Source of the DNA: Okeania hirsuta
GTDB lineage: Bacteria > Cyanobacteriota > Cyanobacteriia > Cyanobacteriales > Microcoleaceae
Assembly (NCBI RefSeq): GCF_003838195.1
Contig: NZ_RCBY01000001.1
Span: forward strand, 44,061-108,060
Direction: 5' to 3'
Length of the DNA stretch: 64,000 bases
The notes under the pieces are model-generated. The model worked only from the letters and a program-made list of their open reading frames with translations, was not told where the DNA came from and searched no databases. The position numbers and the translations under genes are program-made. Of the stretch, positions 37,632-46,337 are shown piece after piece (position 1 is the first letter of the stretch; each line of letters opens with the position of its first letter).

Positions 37632-39743
37632 ATGAATGATTCAATTCGCTTTCTGATGTGTGCCCCCGACCACTATGATGTAGACTATGTAATTAATCCT
37701 TGGATGGAGGGAAATATTCATAAATCCTCACGCGATCGCTCCGTTGAACAATGGTATCAACTCCACGACATTATTAAAGAAAACGCGGTCGTAGACCTAG
37801 TAACACCTCAAAAAGGATGGCCTGACATGGTATTTACTGCCAATGCAGGTTTGATCCTTGGAAATACTGTTGTTCTCAGCCGTTTCTACCACAAGGAACG
37901 TCAAGGAGAAGAACCCTATTTCAAAGAATGGTTCCTAAATCAGGGTTTTATCGTTCACGAACTTCCCAAAGACCTCCCCTTTGAAGGAGCGGGGGATGCA
38001 CTACTAGATAGAGAAGGTCGTTACCTCTGGGCAGGATATGGCTTCCGTTCAGAATTAGACTCCCACCCACTTCTGGCAAAATGGCTCGACATCGAAGTGC
38101 TATCACTTAGACTGACAGACGAGCGTTTTTATCATCTTGATACCTGCTTCTGTCCTCTAACAGGAGGTTACTTACTTTACTATCCTCCGGCATTCGACTC
38201 TTACTCCAACCGCCTAATTGAAATGCGAGTGCCACCAGAAAAACGAATAACTGTAGCAGAAGCAGATGCAGTTAACTTTGCCTGCAACGCAGTTAACATC
38301 AACCAAACCATCATTATGAATAAGGTGAGTGAAAGCTTGAAATCACTCCTTACCGAAGTAGGTTTCAACGTCATTGAAACACTTCTAAGTGAATTTCTCA
38401 AAGCAGGCGGTGCAGCTAAATGCCTCACTCTTAGAGTTACAGAGCCAATTATACCCGATCGTTATGCCGTTGTACAAGTTGAAAGTCGTACCATTCGTAT
38501 GGAAGGACATTTACTGGACTCTGGTTTGATCAACCAAGCTTTAGATTTAATAGTTGAAGGTGGGGGTAGTTTCAAAGTCCTCAACTTTAATCTCGGAGAA
38601 CAACGTCAAAGCACTTCCCTCGCTGAAGTCAAAGTTTCTGCACCTTCCCATGAGGTCATGGAAGAAATAATGAGTCAACTCATTGACATTGGTGCATTAG
38701 TGCCTACTGAGGATGTGGAGGATGCTAAATTGGAGTCAGTGGAACAAGATGGTGTTGCCCCTGATGATTTTTATGTATCTACTATTTATCCTACTGAAGT
38801 TAGAGTAAAAGGTCAGTGGATACGAGTACAAAATCAAAGGATGGATGGAGCAATCGCCATTACTGAAACTGACGGTAAGATTCAAGCAAAATGTAAAGTG
38901 CTGCGGGATGTAAAAATTGGCGAAAAAGTCGTGGTAGATGTCATAGGTATTCGCTCTATCCGCAAAACAGAATCCCGTGAAAAACGAAATAAAGAAGAGT
39001 TCAGTTTTATGTCTGCTGGCGTTTCTAGCGAACGTAGAGTAGAATTGATTGTTGAACAAGTGGCTTGGGAATTACGGCAAGTTCGCGATCGTGGAGGCAA
39101 AATAGTAGTTACAGCAGGTCCAGTGGTGATTCACACTGGTGGTAGTGAACATTTAGCACATTTGATTCGTCAAGGATATGTGCAAGCATTGTTGGGTGGT
39201 AATGCTATAGCAGTTCACGATATTGAACAATCACTGATGGGAACTTCTCTTGGTGTGGATATGAAACAGGGAGTTGCAGTTCATGGTGGGCATCGACATC
39301 ATCTGAAGACTATTAATACTATTCGGCGTTGTGGTAGCATTGCTAAAGCAGTTGAGACTGGTATTTTGAAAAAGGGTGTGATGTATGAGTGTGTTAAGAA
39401 TAATGTACCCTTCTGTTTAGCAGGTTCGATTCGTGATGACGGACCTCTGCCTGATACTCAGATGGATTTGATTAAGGCACAGGAAGAATATACAGAGTTG
39501 TTGAAAGGTGCTGATATGGTTTTGATGTTGTCAACTATGTTGCATTCTATTGGGGTGGGGAATATGACACCTGCTGGAGTGAAGATGGTTTGCGTTGATA
39601 TTAATCCGGCGGTGGTGACTAAATTGAGCGATCGCGGTTCCGTTGAATCAGTTGGAGTTGTGACTGATGTTGGTTTGTTCCTCAGTTTATTGGTTGCCCA
39701 GTTGGAACAGTTGACAAGTCCTTATTCTGTAGCTAAAGCATAA
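37632..39743 (+). CDS. argZ: Bifunctional arginine dihydrolase / ornithine cyclodeaminase (ArgZ/AgrE)
   Basis: 703-residue protein. The N-terminal arginine dihydrolase domain (about 1-285) has the catalytic-type residues seen in ArgZ/AgrE: Asn71 (FTANAG), Glu118 (PFEGAGD), His168 (FYHLD) and Cys264 (GAAKCLTL). It makes ornithine, CO2 and two ammonia from arginine. The C-terminal TIGR00300/LOR-SDH type ornithine cyclodeaminase domain (about 290-700) turns ornithine into proline and ammonia, with NAD. The pathway mobilises nitrogen stored as arginine or cyanophycin. The symbol follows Synechocystis ArgZ; Anabaena calls it AgrE. No lesion is seen, and it is a single transcription unit with a dispersed repeat just upstream. 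Confidence 0.95.
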   Translation: MNDSIRFLMCAPDHYDVDYVINPWMEGNIHKSSRDRSVEQWYQLHDIIKENAVVDLVTPQKGWPDMVFTANAGLILGNTVVLSRFYHKERQGEEPYFKEWFLNQGFIVHELPKDLPFEGAGDALLDREGRYLWAGYGFRSELDSHPLLAKWLDIEVLSLRLTDERFYHLDTCFCPLTGGYLLYYPPAFDSYSNRLIEMRVPPEKRITVAEADAVNFACNAVNINQTIIMNKVSESLKSLLTEVGFNVIETLLSEFLKAGGAAKCLTLRVTEPIIPDRYAVVQVESRTIRMEGHLLDSGLINQALDLIVEGGGSFKVLNFNLGEQRQSTSLAEVKVSAPSHEVMEEIMSQLIDIGALVPTEDVEDAKLESVEQDGVAPDDFYVSTIYPTEVRVKGQWIRVQNQRMDGAIAITETDGKIQAKCKVLRDVKIGEKVVVDVIGIRSIRKTESREKRNKEEFSFMSAGVSSERRVELIVEQVAWELRQVRDRGGKIVVTAGPVVIHTGGSEHLAHLIRQGYVQALLGGNAIAVHDIEQSLMGTSLGVDMKQGVAVHGGHRHHLKTINTIRRCGSIAKAVETGILKKGVMYECVKNNVPFCLAGSIRDDGPLPDTQMDLIKAQEEYTELLKGADMVLMLSTMLHSIGVGNMTPAGVKMVCVDINPAVVTKLSDRGSVESVGVVTDVGLFLSLLVAQLEQLTSPYSVAKA

Positions 39744-39799
39744 CTTTAGAAGTTATATCATGTCGGGTTAAATACTTATAGAACCCATTTGATATCTAT

Positions 39800-40046
39800 T
39801 TAGGGCTTGCTGAAAAAGTCTTTTAGTAGGGGTAGGAGACAGCTATACTGGAGACAGGAGACAGGAGGAACAGAGAATTATAGAGGAGATAGTAGGAAGA
39901 ATAGTCCCTTAATTTTTCTGCCCAACTCTTGAGCAAAATCCGCTCCTAATTGAACCATTACCACCTAAAACCTCGCACTTTTTGATACTTAAAAAGGCTA
40001 AAACTTTTATCTGTAAAGACTTTTATATTTAATCAGCAAGCCCTAT
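39800..40046. mobile_element. R2 MITE-like element, copy 2 (inverted orientation)
   Basis: Ends TTAGGGCTTGCTGAA and ATCAGCAAGCCCTAT are inverted repeats of about 13-14 bp. Interior blocks AAAGACTTTTATATTTAATC and AAAAAGGCTAAAACTTTTAT mirror those of copies at 36,681 and 46,032. Confidence 0.8.
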
Positions 40047-40136
40047 TTAAAAAAAGATAGGGAGGTGGGGAGATGGAGAGATAAGGAGATGGGGAGATGG
40101 AAGCATTTTTCTACCTGCTTGGTGCGCTACCTGGTG

Positions 40137-40330
40137 CGCTATCGGGCGGTGAGTGCAGTGCCCCCTGCGGGTTCCCAAGGGGCTGTAGGCGGAACCTGCG
40201 TCCGCCCGATAGGCATCCCGCCGACAGTCACGCAACTGCCGTACGCAAAGCGTCTCTGTTAGCGTAGCTCCTCCTCCGGAGCAAAGAGATACCCGAAGGG
40301 CGCGGGGTTGCATCCGCTTTTGGCCCTATT
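40137..40330. other. GC-rich palindromic block
   Basis: CTATCGGGCGG (40,139) pairs with CCGCCCGATAG (40,202) as an 11-bp stem enclosing CCCC/GGGG and other short stems, with TACGCAAAGCG...TTAGCGTAGCTCC after it. Composition differs sharply from the surroundings. It lies just before an IS630 transposase remnant, so it may be the end of a lost element or an inserted short repeat. Confidence 0.5.
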
Positions 40331-40411
40331 CTCGTTCCTGAATCTCCTGACTTCACCACCGACTGAGTTCTAAGAACGGCAGCCAAAAGCACATACCCCG
40401 TGCAAAGATAC

Positions 40412-40528
40412 GATCGGGGGTTCTATGAAGTATTTGAACTAGCGCAAGCCAGAAGAATTGCAAAAAAACTCGAAATCCAACATACACCAAAATATGGTAG
40501 TTGGTTAAAGATGCTTGAATCTGAATTA
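40412..40528 (+). pseudogene. IS630-family transposase C-terminal fragment
   Basis: The sequence GFYEVFELAQARRIAKKLE, then IQHTPKYGSWLKMLESEL, matches the conserved FYE.F...EARR...H(Y)TPKHGSWLNMAEIE block near the third catalytic residue of IS630-type transposases. Only about 40 codons remain, with no start and no end. Confidence 0.75.
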
Positions 40529-41062
40529 TATCAAATCCGTTTAATTCGGTATAAAAACATTCTTTATCTTCACCATTACCAAATCTTCATAAATTTTTTC
40601 CCTCCTGACTCAGTCCTTCCCCTCCTGGGAGGGGGAGGGGTGGGTTGACTCCTGACTCCTACTTCAAAAGATTTTATACCGATGCTACCGGATTTGATAT
40701 TATCTGTACTTGTAGGGCAATGTTTAAATCTATGAATTCCAGATGCTGAAACTTGAGAAAAATGAGAAAAAGAAGTTTCAATTTGGCAGGGTGAGCGCAA
40801 TGCAACCCCGGTTTGTGTAGATTGGCGTTTTTGTACAGAAGACGCAAGAGTTAAGGTTTCAAAAATTTATCCTACCCGTCAAAATTAATGGGACAGACCA
40901 CTAGTAAAACCCGATTTAGTATTACTCCGGTTCAACCAAATTTAATATAACTACCTTTTTTAAATTTGGTATAATAATTTAATAACAAAGAAGTAAATAT
41001 AGTATTTATCACCCTTTGTAAACTATACTTGTTTTTTTCTACGAATTACTATAGTTTTATTT
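40529..41062. other. Intergenic region upstream of the kinase 3' end
   Basis: It contains the CCCCTCCTGGGAGGGGGAGG short repeat (40,617-40,640), also seen at 50,740 and 56,385, and a fragment around 40,850-40,960. No gene is seen. The kinase gene on the minus strand ends at 41,063. Confidence 0.5.
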
Positions 41063-42568
41063 CTAAATAATCTGAGAAGTAGCTATTTTCCATTTGCCGT
41101 CTACAAATGTCAAATTATAAATAACTGTTAGTTGGGCAGAGCCTGACCTTGTAGTTTCTAATTTATCATTTTTAAAAAGTTGATATTCTTCAGTAACTTT
41201 AATTTGAATCTTGGCTTGATTTCCTTGAGTAGAAAAATATTCAATACTATCTATTTTTTGTACTCTATACTGATAGTAAGCATTATTTTCTTTTAACCAG
41301 GCGATCGCTCCATTGGAGGCTACTATACTATCATATACCTTTCCTGTTGTTAATTCAGCAGCAAGTTTTCGGTTATAGGGAGGAGCAAATATTTCTTTTT
41401 TTGCTTTTAACCAATTCTGGATTAATTCTTGAGCTTGTTGTTGAGAAATTGATGTTACTAATTCGGTGGTGGGTGGTGTGGGAATATTTGGTATTTCTAA
41501 GTCCGTTTGGGGAGATTTGCTTAAGACATTTTTGAGCAAAATACTACTCAAAAAACAACTGCCAATAGCACCACTAATAATCACAGCTTTCTGCCAAGTT
41601 TTGCGATTAATAGATAATTGAGTTGAAGGAGGGTCTAGACATTGGTCTAAAGGTGAATTTAAAGTTGTCGCTGTGTCAGAATTATTGATTACTACTAAAG
41701 ATGAAGATGACGGAGTTTTTTCATTAGTAAAAACCTGAGTTGAATTAGACTTTAAAGCATCTAACATTTCTGTAGATGTAGCAAAGCGATCGTTAATATT
41801 AGGTTGAATTGCTCGGTCTAAAATTCCTGCTAATTTAGAAGTTAAATTACTCGTATATTTTTGCCAAATAATTTTCCCTGTTTGTAAATCCATTTCTAAA
41901 TCTTGGGGAACTCTTCCTGTTAGTAGAAAAATGGCTGTTAGTCCTAAACTATATAAATCGCTGGCATAAACTGGTCGTCCTGCTGCTTGTTCAAAAGCCA
42001 TATATCCAGGAGTACCAATCATCATAGAAATAGGTGTCGTATTTTGAGAATTAATTGCTGTGCTAATAGAATCTTTTACTGCCCCAAAATCTATTAAAAC
42101 TGGCAAGTCATCCTGTTGGCGCAAAATAATATTTTCCGGTTTAATATCCCGATGAATAATATTTCTGCTATGTATATAATTAATAACCGATAGTAAACTA
42201 ATCAGAATTTTCTGAACATCACCATCTGTCATTGGGCCTGTAGTTTTTACTTTTTTCCCTAGAGTTTCTCCCTCTATCCATTCTTGTACCAGGTAAAATC
42301 GACCTGCTGTATCACTAAAATAAGCATACAACTTGGGTATTTGGCTATTAGTCTCCCCTAATTCTTCTAAAATGGCCGCCTCTCGTTGGAAACGTTGCAA
42401 TACCTGTTGGTAAATTTCGGGATTATTTGTAACTACTTTAAGTTGCTTAATTACACAGTAGCGGCCTGAAGGCATTTGGGTATCTTGAGCTAAAAAGGTT
42501 TCTCCGAACCCACCACTACTGAGTGCTTGTATAACTTGATAGCGATTGTTCAAAACTGTCGGTTTCAC
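41063..42568 (-). CDS. Serine/threonine protein kinase with C-terminal IMS/ARC6-like domain
   Basis: 501 residues. The kinase domain (about 8-270) has a Gly-rich loop SSGGFGETFLAQD, Lys in CVIKQLK, catalytic loop HRDIKPENI and DFG in LIDFGAVKD, plus an activation-segment IGTPGYMAFEQ. A single membrane segment follows (KAVIISGAIGSCFLSSILLK, about 328-348). The extracytoplasmic tail (about 372-500) resembles the IMS domain (DUF4101) found in ARC6/Ftn2. Cyanobacterial Hanks-type kinases of this layout sense signals across the membrane. The start ATG follows an AT-rich spacer shared with the divergent 42,638 gene. Confidence 0.88.
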   Translation of the reverse strand: MKPTVLNNRYQVIQALSSGGFGETFLAQDTQMPSGRYCVIKQLKVVTNNPEIYQQVLQRFQREAAILEELGETNSQIPKLYAYFSDTAGRFYLVQEWIEGETLGKKVKTTGPMTDGDVQKILISLLSVINYIHSRNIIHRDIKPENIILRQQDDLPVLIDFGAVKDSISTAINSQNTTPISMMIGTPGYMAFEQAAGRPVYASDLYSLGLTAIFLLTGRVPQDLEMDLQTGKIIWQKYTSNLTSKLAGILDRAIQPNINDRFATSTEMLDALKSNSTQVFTNEKTPSSSSLVVINNSDTATTLNSPLDQCLDPPSTQLSINRKTWQKAVIISGAIGSCFLSSILLKNVLSKSPQTDLEIPNIPTPPTTELVTSISQQQAQELIQNWLKAKKEIFAPPYNRKLAAELTTGKVYDSIVASNGAIAWLKENNAYYQYRVQKIDSIEYFSTQGNQAKIQIKVTEEYQLFKNDKLETTRSGSAQLTVIYNLTFVDGKWKIATSQII

Positions 42569-42637
42569 ATCAGGAATTATTACCCATTTGTTTTAATTCA
42601 GGATAACATACTTATTAGCTAATAATCCTTATCAAAA

Positions 42638-43861
42638 ATGAGAAAATTATTAAAGTTAATTATTTTAACAGTAGCGATTACTGGCAGCAATACAGGAATT
42701 TTATCTATTGTGAATAAGATTAATGCTGCTCAAAATAGTGTTAATTTACAGACTAAATATATTGCTAATGTTCGGGATAATCGCAAAATAAAATCTGACA
42801 ATAAAAATAATATTAATTCACAATTATCTGCTTCAGAAAAACTATCTAATTTTCGTATAGTTCAATTTGATGATACTACTTTAAAATCTCTAGATATTGA
42901 TGAAAAAAAATCATCAAAATTATCTATTTTATCAAGGCAAAATATTTTAAAAGAAGCACCTATAGGTCCTTCTCAACCTCCGACAAGACCAGTAATTGAT
43001 GTTCAGTTAAATAAAAGTGTTGGAGACAAAAGAATTAAAAAACCATCAGCTAATAATATTCCCGAAGATCCTCAGTTTAAACCAGTGATGGAATATGCTA
43101 TAAAACAAAATCTTTCTCAACGTCCGATGGCAGAAATTATGCAGGCGATCGCTGATTATTTTATTGGTGCTCCCTACAAGGCTGGATTATTAGACCAATC
43201 AAATCAAGAATCTTTAGTTATTAGTTTAGATGGATTTGATTGTGTATTATTTGTGGAAACTGTCTTGGCAATGGCTAGGGGAATAGCAATGGAAGATTAT
43301 GCTTATTTGACCTTTATTAATAACATTAGAAACCAGCGTTACTGGAAAGGTAAAATGGATGGATATTGCAGCCGTTTACATTATTTTTCTGAATGGATTG
43401 CTGATAATCAAAGACGTGGAACTGTTATAGATATCGGTGTTGAATTAGGTGGTGAAAGGGTAAATAAGCAATTATTTTTTATGAGTAAAAATAGATTTAA
43501 GTATCCACAAATTGCTAGGAATGATGCTAATTATCAATGTATTGTTAGTATGGAAGATAGTATCAGTAAACTGAAAATTAATTATATTCCTTACTATAAA
43601 ATTAGTACCGTTTATTCTCAGTTAAAAGCGGGAGATATAGTCGCCGTAGCAACAGAAATTAATGGCTTAGATGTGACTCATACTGGTTTAGTTTATCGTA
43701 ATTCTGATGGTAATATTGGTTTGATTCATGCTTCCCCTGCGGGAAAAGTAACGGTTGCTTATGATTTAGAAAGATATATTTGGAATGTGGAAAGTGCCAT
43801 TGGTATTTTAGTGGCAAGACCCGTCGATCCAAGAGAAGTAGTAGGGGTTAACGGTCGTTAA
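42638..43861 (+). CDS. DUF1460 family NlpC/P60-like cell-wall amidase, secreted
   Basis: 407 residues. An N-terminal hydrophobic signal segment (LLKLIILTVAITGSNTGILS) precedes a low-complexity Lys/Asn-rich linker (about 35-130) and a DUF1460 domain (about 165-400). Signature residues are the likely catalytic Cys in FDCVLFVETVLAMA and His in DVTHTGLVYR, with a further GLIHASPAGKV. DUF1460 proteins are predicted N-acetylmuramoyl-L-alanine amidase-like enzymes outside the cytoplasm. It is divergent from the kinase gene, with a 69-bp gap between starts, so the two could share a control region. Confidence 0.82.
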   Translation: MRKLLKLIILTVAITGSNTGILSIVNKINAAQNSVNLQTKYIANVRDNRKIKSDNKNNINSQLSASEKLSNFRIVQFDDTTLKSLDIDEKKSSKLSILSRQNILKEAPIGPSQPPTRPVIDVQLNKSVGDKRIKKPSANNIPEDPQFKPVMEYAIKQNLSQRPMAEIMQAIADYFIGAPYKAGLLDQSNQESLVISLDGFDCVLFVETVLAMARGIAMEDYAYLTFINNIRNQRYWKGKMDGYCSRLHYFSEWIADNQRRGTVIDIGVELGGERVNKQLFFMSKNRFKYPQIARNDANYQCIVSMEDSISKLKINYIPYYKISTVYSQLKAGDIVAVATEINGLDVTHTGLVYRNSDGNIGLIHASPAGKVTVAYDLERYIWNVESAIGILVARPVDPREVVGVNGR

Positions 43862-43916
43862 CCCCTACAGGTGGTGTATAGTTTCATCTTTTGCGTAATC
43901 AAAAAAATCAGCATCT

Positions 43917-44880
43917 ATGACTCAAACTTCACTATCAGCAAATTCAGACAGTTTCAATTTCAGCGCTCTAGTTAAAGATGTTAAAGTAGCCTTGATTATC
44001 GGTACTTTGGCAAAAAATATGTTAAGAACAGCATCAAACCCTTATATAGTCTAGGTTTTACATTTAACCAACCTTTTTCCTGATATATCTAGGTTTGAGC
44101 CATTTTGAACCAGAGCAACGTATTTCCCTTGCCCCTACTAGCTTTAAAGGCATTTTCGCTGTAAAAAATATCAAAGTACCGTTATTCAATTAACAGGGTT
44201 ATTGCTGATCTACTTAGTTAAAAGAGTTGTTGGGAAATAAAAGTTGAACAATGCTCAAAAGCTTACCATATAAGGCTTTTACGATTTTAGGTATAAAGAA
44301 TGCTATAAACTTTGACTGATAAGGGTTTTAGCCATTTTTTTGGCTTAATTCCCAACAACTCTAAAGTATTTCTAGCCCGATGGATGGGTAAAACTGAGTA
44401 CGGAATTTATGAATATGTCATCTCTTGGTCATTACTCTTAGCAATTCCAGCAGGATTGGGTTTCCCTCGCACGGTATTGCGCTTAATTTCCGAATACCGA
44501 GTTAAGCAAGATTGGTGGCGTTTGGGCGGTATTATGCGTGGCAGCTTGTTACTGACCATATTGAGTAGTGTCTTTTTGTGTTTAGTTACCACGGGTCTAA
44601 TTTTATTGCTCAACCATTATCACAGCTTTGCCTATGCAAAACCACTTCTAATTGTGATTTGGTTGGTGCCATTACAGACTTTAGTTAAGTTATTTATGGT
44701 TATGCTGCTTTAGTTAATATTGTTTTGAATGGAGTATTAATTCCTATCTTTGGTTCCATTGGAGCAGCGATCACTACTAGCTTGACTATGGCGATGTGGA
44801 ATATCTGGCTTAGTTTCCTAGTGATTAAGCATTTAGGTATTTACCCTTCGGTTTTTTATAGTTTTTTTGCTAAAAGAGGG
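43917..44880 (+). pseudogene. Polysaccharide flippase (Wzx/MATE-like) gene, decayed and interrupted by a MITE
   Basis: The fragments in order are MTQTSLSANSDSFNFSALVKDV (43,917 to stop at 44,054), a short open stretch VIQLTGLLLIYLVK before the MITE, then VFLARWMGKTEYGIYEYVIS and PLLIVIWLVPLQTLVKL, a large internal deletion near 44,695, and a C-terminal piece YAALVNIVLNGVLIPIFGS, IGAAITTS in another frame. Conserved ARWMG..EYG and GLGFPRTVLRLI motifs mark an O-antigen flippase type gene. It is 44% or less of normal length and non-functional. Confidence 0.78.
44223..44362. mobile_element. MITE, 140 bp, inside the flippase pseudogene
   Basis: Ends AGAGTTGTTGGGAAATAA and TTAATTCCCAACAACTCT form 18-bp inverted repeats with one or two mismatches. 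Flanks read GTTAA and AAAGT. Removing the element with a 2-bp duplication joins YLVK to VFLARWMG in frame. Confidence 0.82.
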
Positions 44881-44944
44881 AGTCGGAAGTCGGGGGAAAT
44901 AATTGATGATTTATGCGTATGAGATTGATTTTATTTTTTATGAT

Positions 44945-45087
44945 CAGGACTTATGCAGAACCACCATCTCTTGGTGCGCGTTCCTTTGCGTCTGACGCCG
45001 ACGCGGGGTTGCACCGCTATCTAGTAGGGGCGAATGGCCATTCGCCCCTACAGAAGGTTTATGATTTGATATTTTGCGTAAGTCCTG
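44945..45087. mobile_element. MITE, 143 bp, with type A IS ends
   Basis: Ends CAGGACTTATGCAGAA and TTTTGCGTAAGTCCTG match the termini of the type A elements at 13,769 and 18,239. The interior is a GC-rich GCGTCTGACGCCGACGC hairpin segment and a TAGGGGCGAATGGCCATTCG palindrome, with no transposase. It is probably a non-autonomous derivative. No target duplication is clear. Confidence 0.75.
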
Positions 45088-45127
45088 AATGTTATAAGAT
45101 CAATAATTTTAAGGATATGTATGTATT

Positions 45128-45838
45128 ATGGCCGCTGATATTATTGACTATGAAATCAAAGGAGAATCTCTACAATTAGTAGAAATTGAACTTGACCCTG
45201 AAGAAGGAGTTAGAGCAGAAGCAGGAGCAATGACCTATATGGAACAAGGCATTGAAATGCAAACTACCACTGGTGGTGGTGCTTGGAAAGGTTTTAAGCG
45301 AATGTTGACTGGGGCAAGTTTTATGATTACCACTTTTTTCAATCGAGGTACAGGTAAAGCTAGAGTTGCTTTTGCTGCTCCCTATCCAGGGCAAGTTATT
45401 CCTTTAAATTTAACGGAATTAGGTGGAGAATTTTTATGTCAATCTAGTTCTTTTCTATGTGCTGCTAATGGTATTGATATTGAAATTGCTTTTACTAAAA
45501 AGGTGGGTGCTGGTTTCTTCGGTGGAGAAGGTTTTATCCTGCAAAAATTACAGGGAAATGGATTAGCTTTTGTTCATGCTGGTGGTACAATTGTAGAAAA
45601 AAATTTAGCTGACGGGGAAGAATTACGGGTAGAAACTGGTGCAGTTGTTGGTTTTTCTACGTCGATAAAATATGAGATTGAAATGATGGGTGGTTTGAAG
45701 AATATTGTATTTGCTGGAGAGGGTTTATTTTTAACTAAACTAACGGGTCCTGGTTTAGTTTATATACAAAGTTTACCTCTTTCAACTATGGCACTAAAAA
45801 TTGTTGCTGCTGCACCTGTTCAGCAGTCAATTTCTTAG
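45128..45838 (+). CDS. AIM24/TIGR00266 family protein
   Basis: 236 residues made of a Gly-rich repeated beta-strand fold. Features are MTYMEQGIEMQTTTGGGAWK, GEFLCQSSSFLCAA, GGEGFILQKLQGNGLAFVHA and GGLKNIVFAGEGLFLTKLTG, all typical of the TIGR00266 family. There is no signal peptide and no membrane segment. Mitochondrial Aim24 affects cristae structure; the bacterial role is unknown. An ATG at 45,128 fits the family start. It stands alone just downstream of a MITE. Confidence 0.92.
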   Translation: MAADIIDYEIKGESLQLVEIELDPEEGVRAEAGAMTYMEQGIEMQTTTGGGAWKGFKRMLTGASFMITTFFNRGTGKARVAFAAPYPGQVIPLNLTELGGEFLCQSSSFLCAANGIDIEIAFTKKVGAGFFGGEGFILQKLQGNGLAFVHAGGTIVEKNLADGEELRVETGAVVGFSTSIKYEIEMMGGLKNIVFAGEGLFLTKLTGPGLVYIQSLPLSTMALKIVAAAPVQQSIS

Positions 45839-46337
45839 AAAATAGGGAGTAGGAAGTAGTAGGGACGTTGTATGCAAAGTCCCTCAAGAGTAGGGAGAAA
45901 TAATTGATTTTATTTTTTATTATTGGAGATGTCTAATACCAATTTGAAAAAAATAATGATTTACTTGAGTAATTAACAGGCAAAATGACCTTTTTGATAA
46001 TTATTAACCTTATTAAGCAGAAGCTTGTTAATTATTGCTCTGCTGATTAAATCTAAAAGTATTGACAGATAAATTTTTAGCCTTTTTAGGTTCTTAAAAA
46101 GTGTAAGTTTTTAGGTCATTCAGGTTCAAAAAGTGAGCCTTTAATGCTCACTACAGCAGAAAAATCAAGGGACTATTCTTCCTGGTAGATCCTCTATAAC
46201 TCCTATTTATTCTGACTCTGTACGGACGTTGGATGCAACGTCCCTACTCATACTTTTTCAGCAAACCCTAATTATTCATGTTTTGACTACTCCTCTACAG
46301 ACCTTGTACGCAACCTCCCTATCCGCTCCCCTACTCC
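45839..46337. other. Intergenic region containing an R2 element
   Basis: It contains GGGAGTAGGAAGTAG repeats, a GTTGTATGCAAAGTCCCT fragment, then the R2 copy at 46,032-46,273. No gene is visible. Confidence 0.5.
46032..46273. mobile_element. R2 MITE-like element, copy 3
   Basis: It begins TTGCTCTGCTGATTAAATCT and ends TTTCAGCAAACCCTAATT. The left arm block AAATCTAAAAGTATTGACAG matches copies at 36,681 and 50,559. Confidence 0.75.

Larger units (their letters stand above)
39744..40387. other. Repeat-filled region after argZ
   Basis: It holds an IS5-end-like fragment TATAGAACCCATTTGATATC (39,778, compare 54,867), the inverted R2 element (39,800-40,046), GGGGAGATGG purine repeats (40,060-40,100) and a GC-rich block with an 11-bp stem. 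No protein gene is visible. Confidence 0.5.

Noticed and set aside
38736..39059. 107-codon ORF antisense to argZ
   Set aside because: Shadow frame opposite a well-supported enzyme, with no independent features.
40529..40648. C-terminal half of the 82-codon ORF at 40,400 as a real protein
   Set aside because: After the IS630-like block it runs into AT-rich sequence and a CCCCTCCTGGGAGGGG repeat encoding LLGGGGVG.
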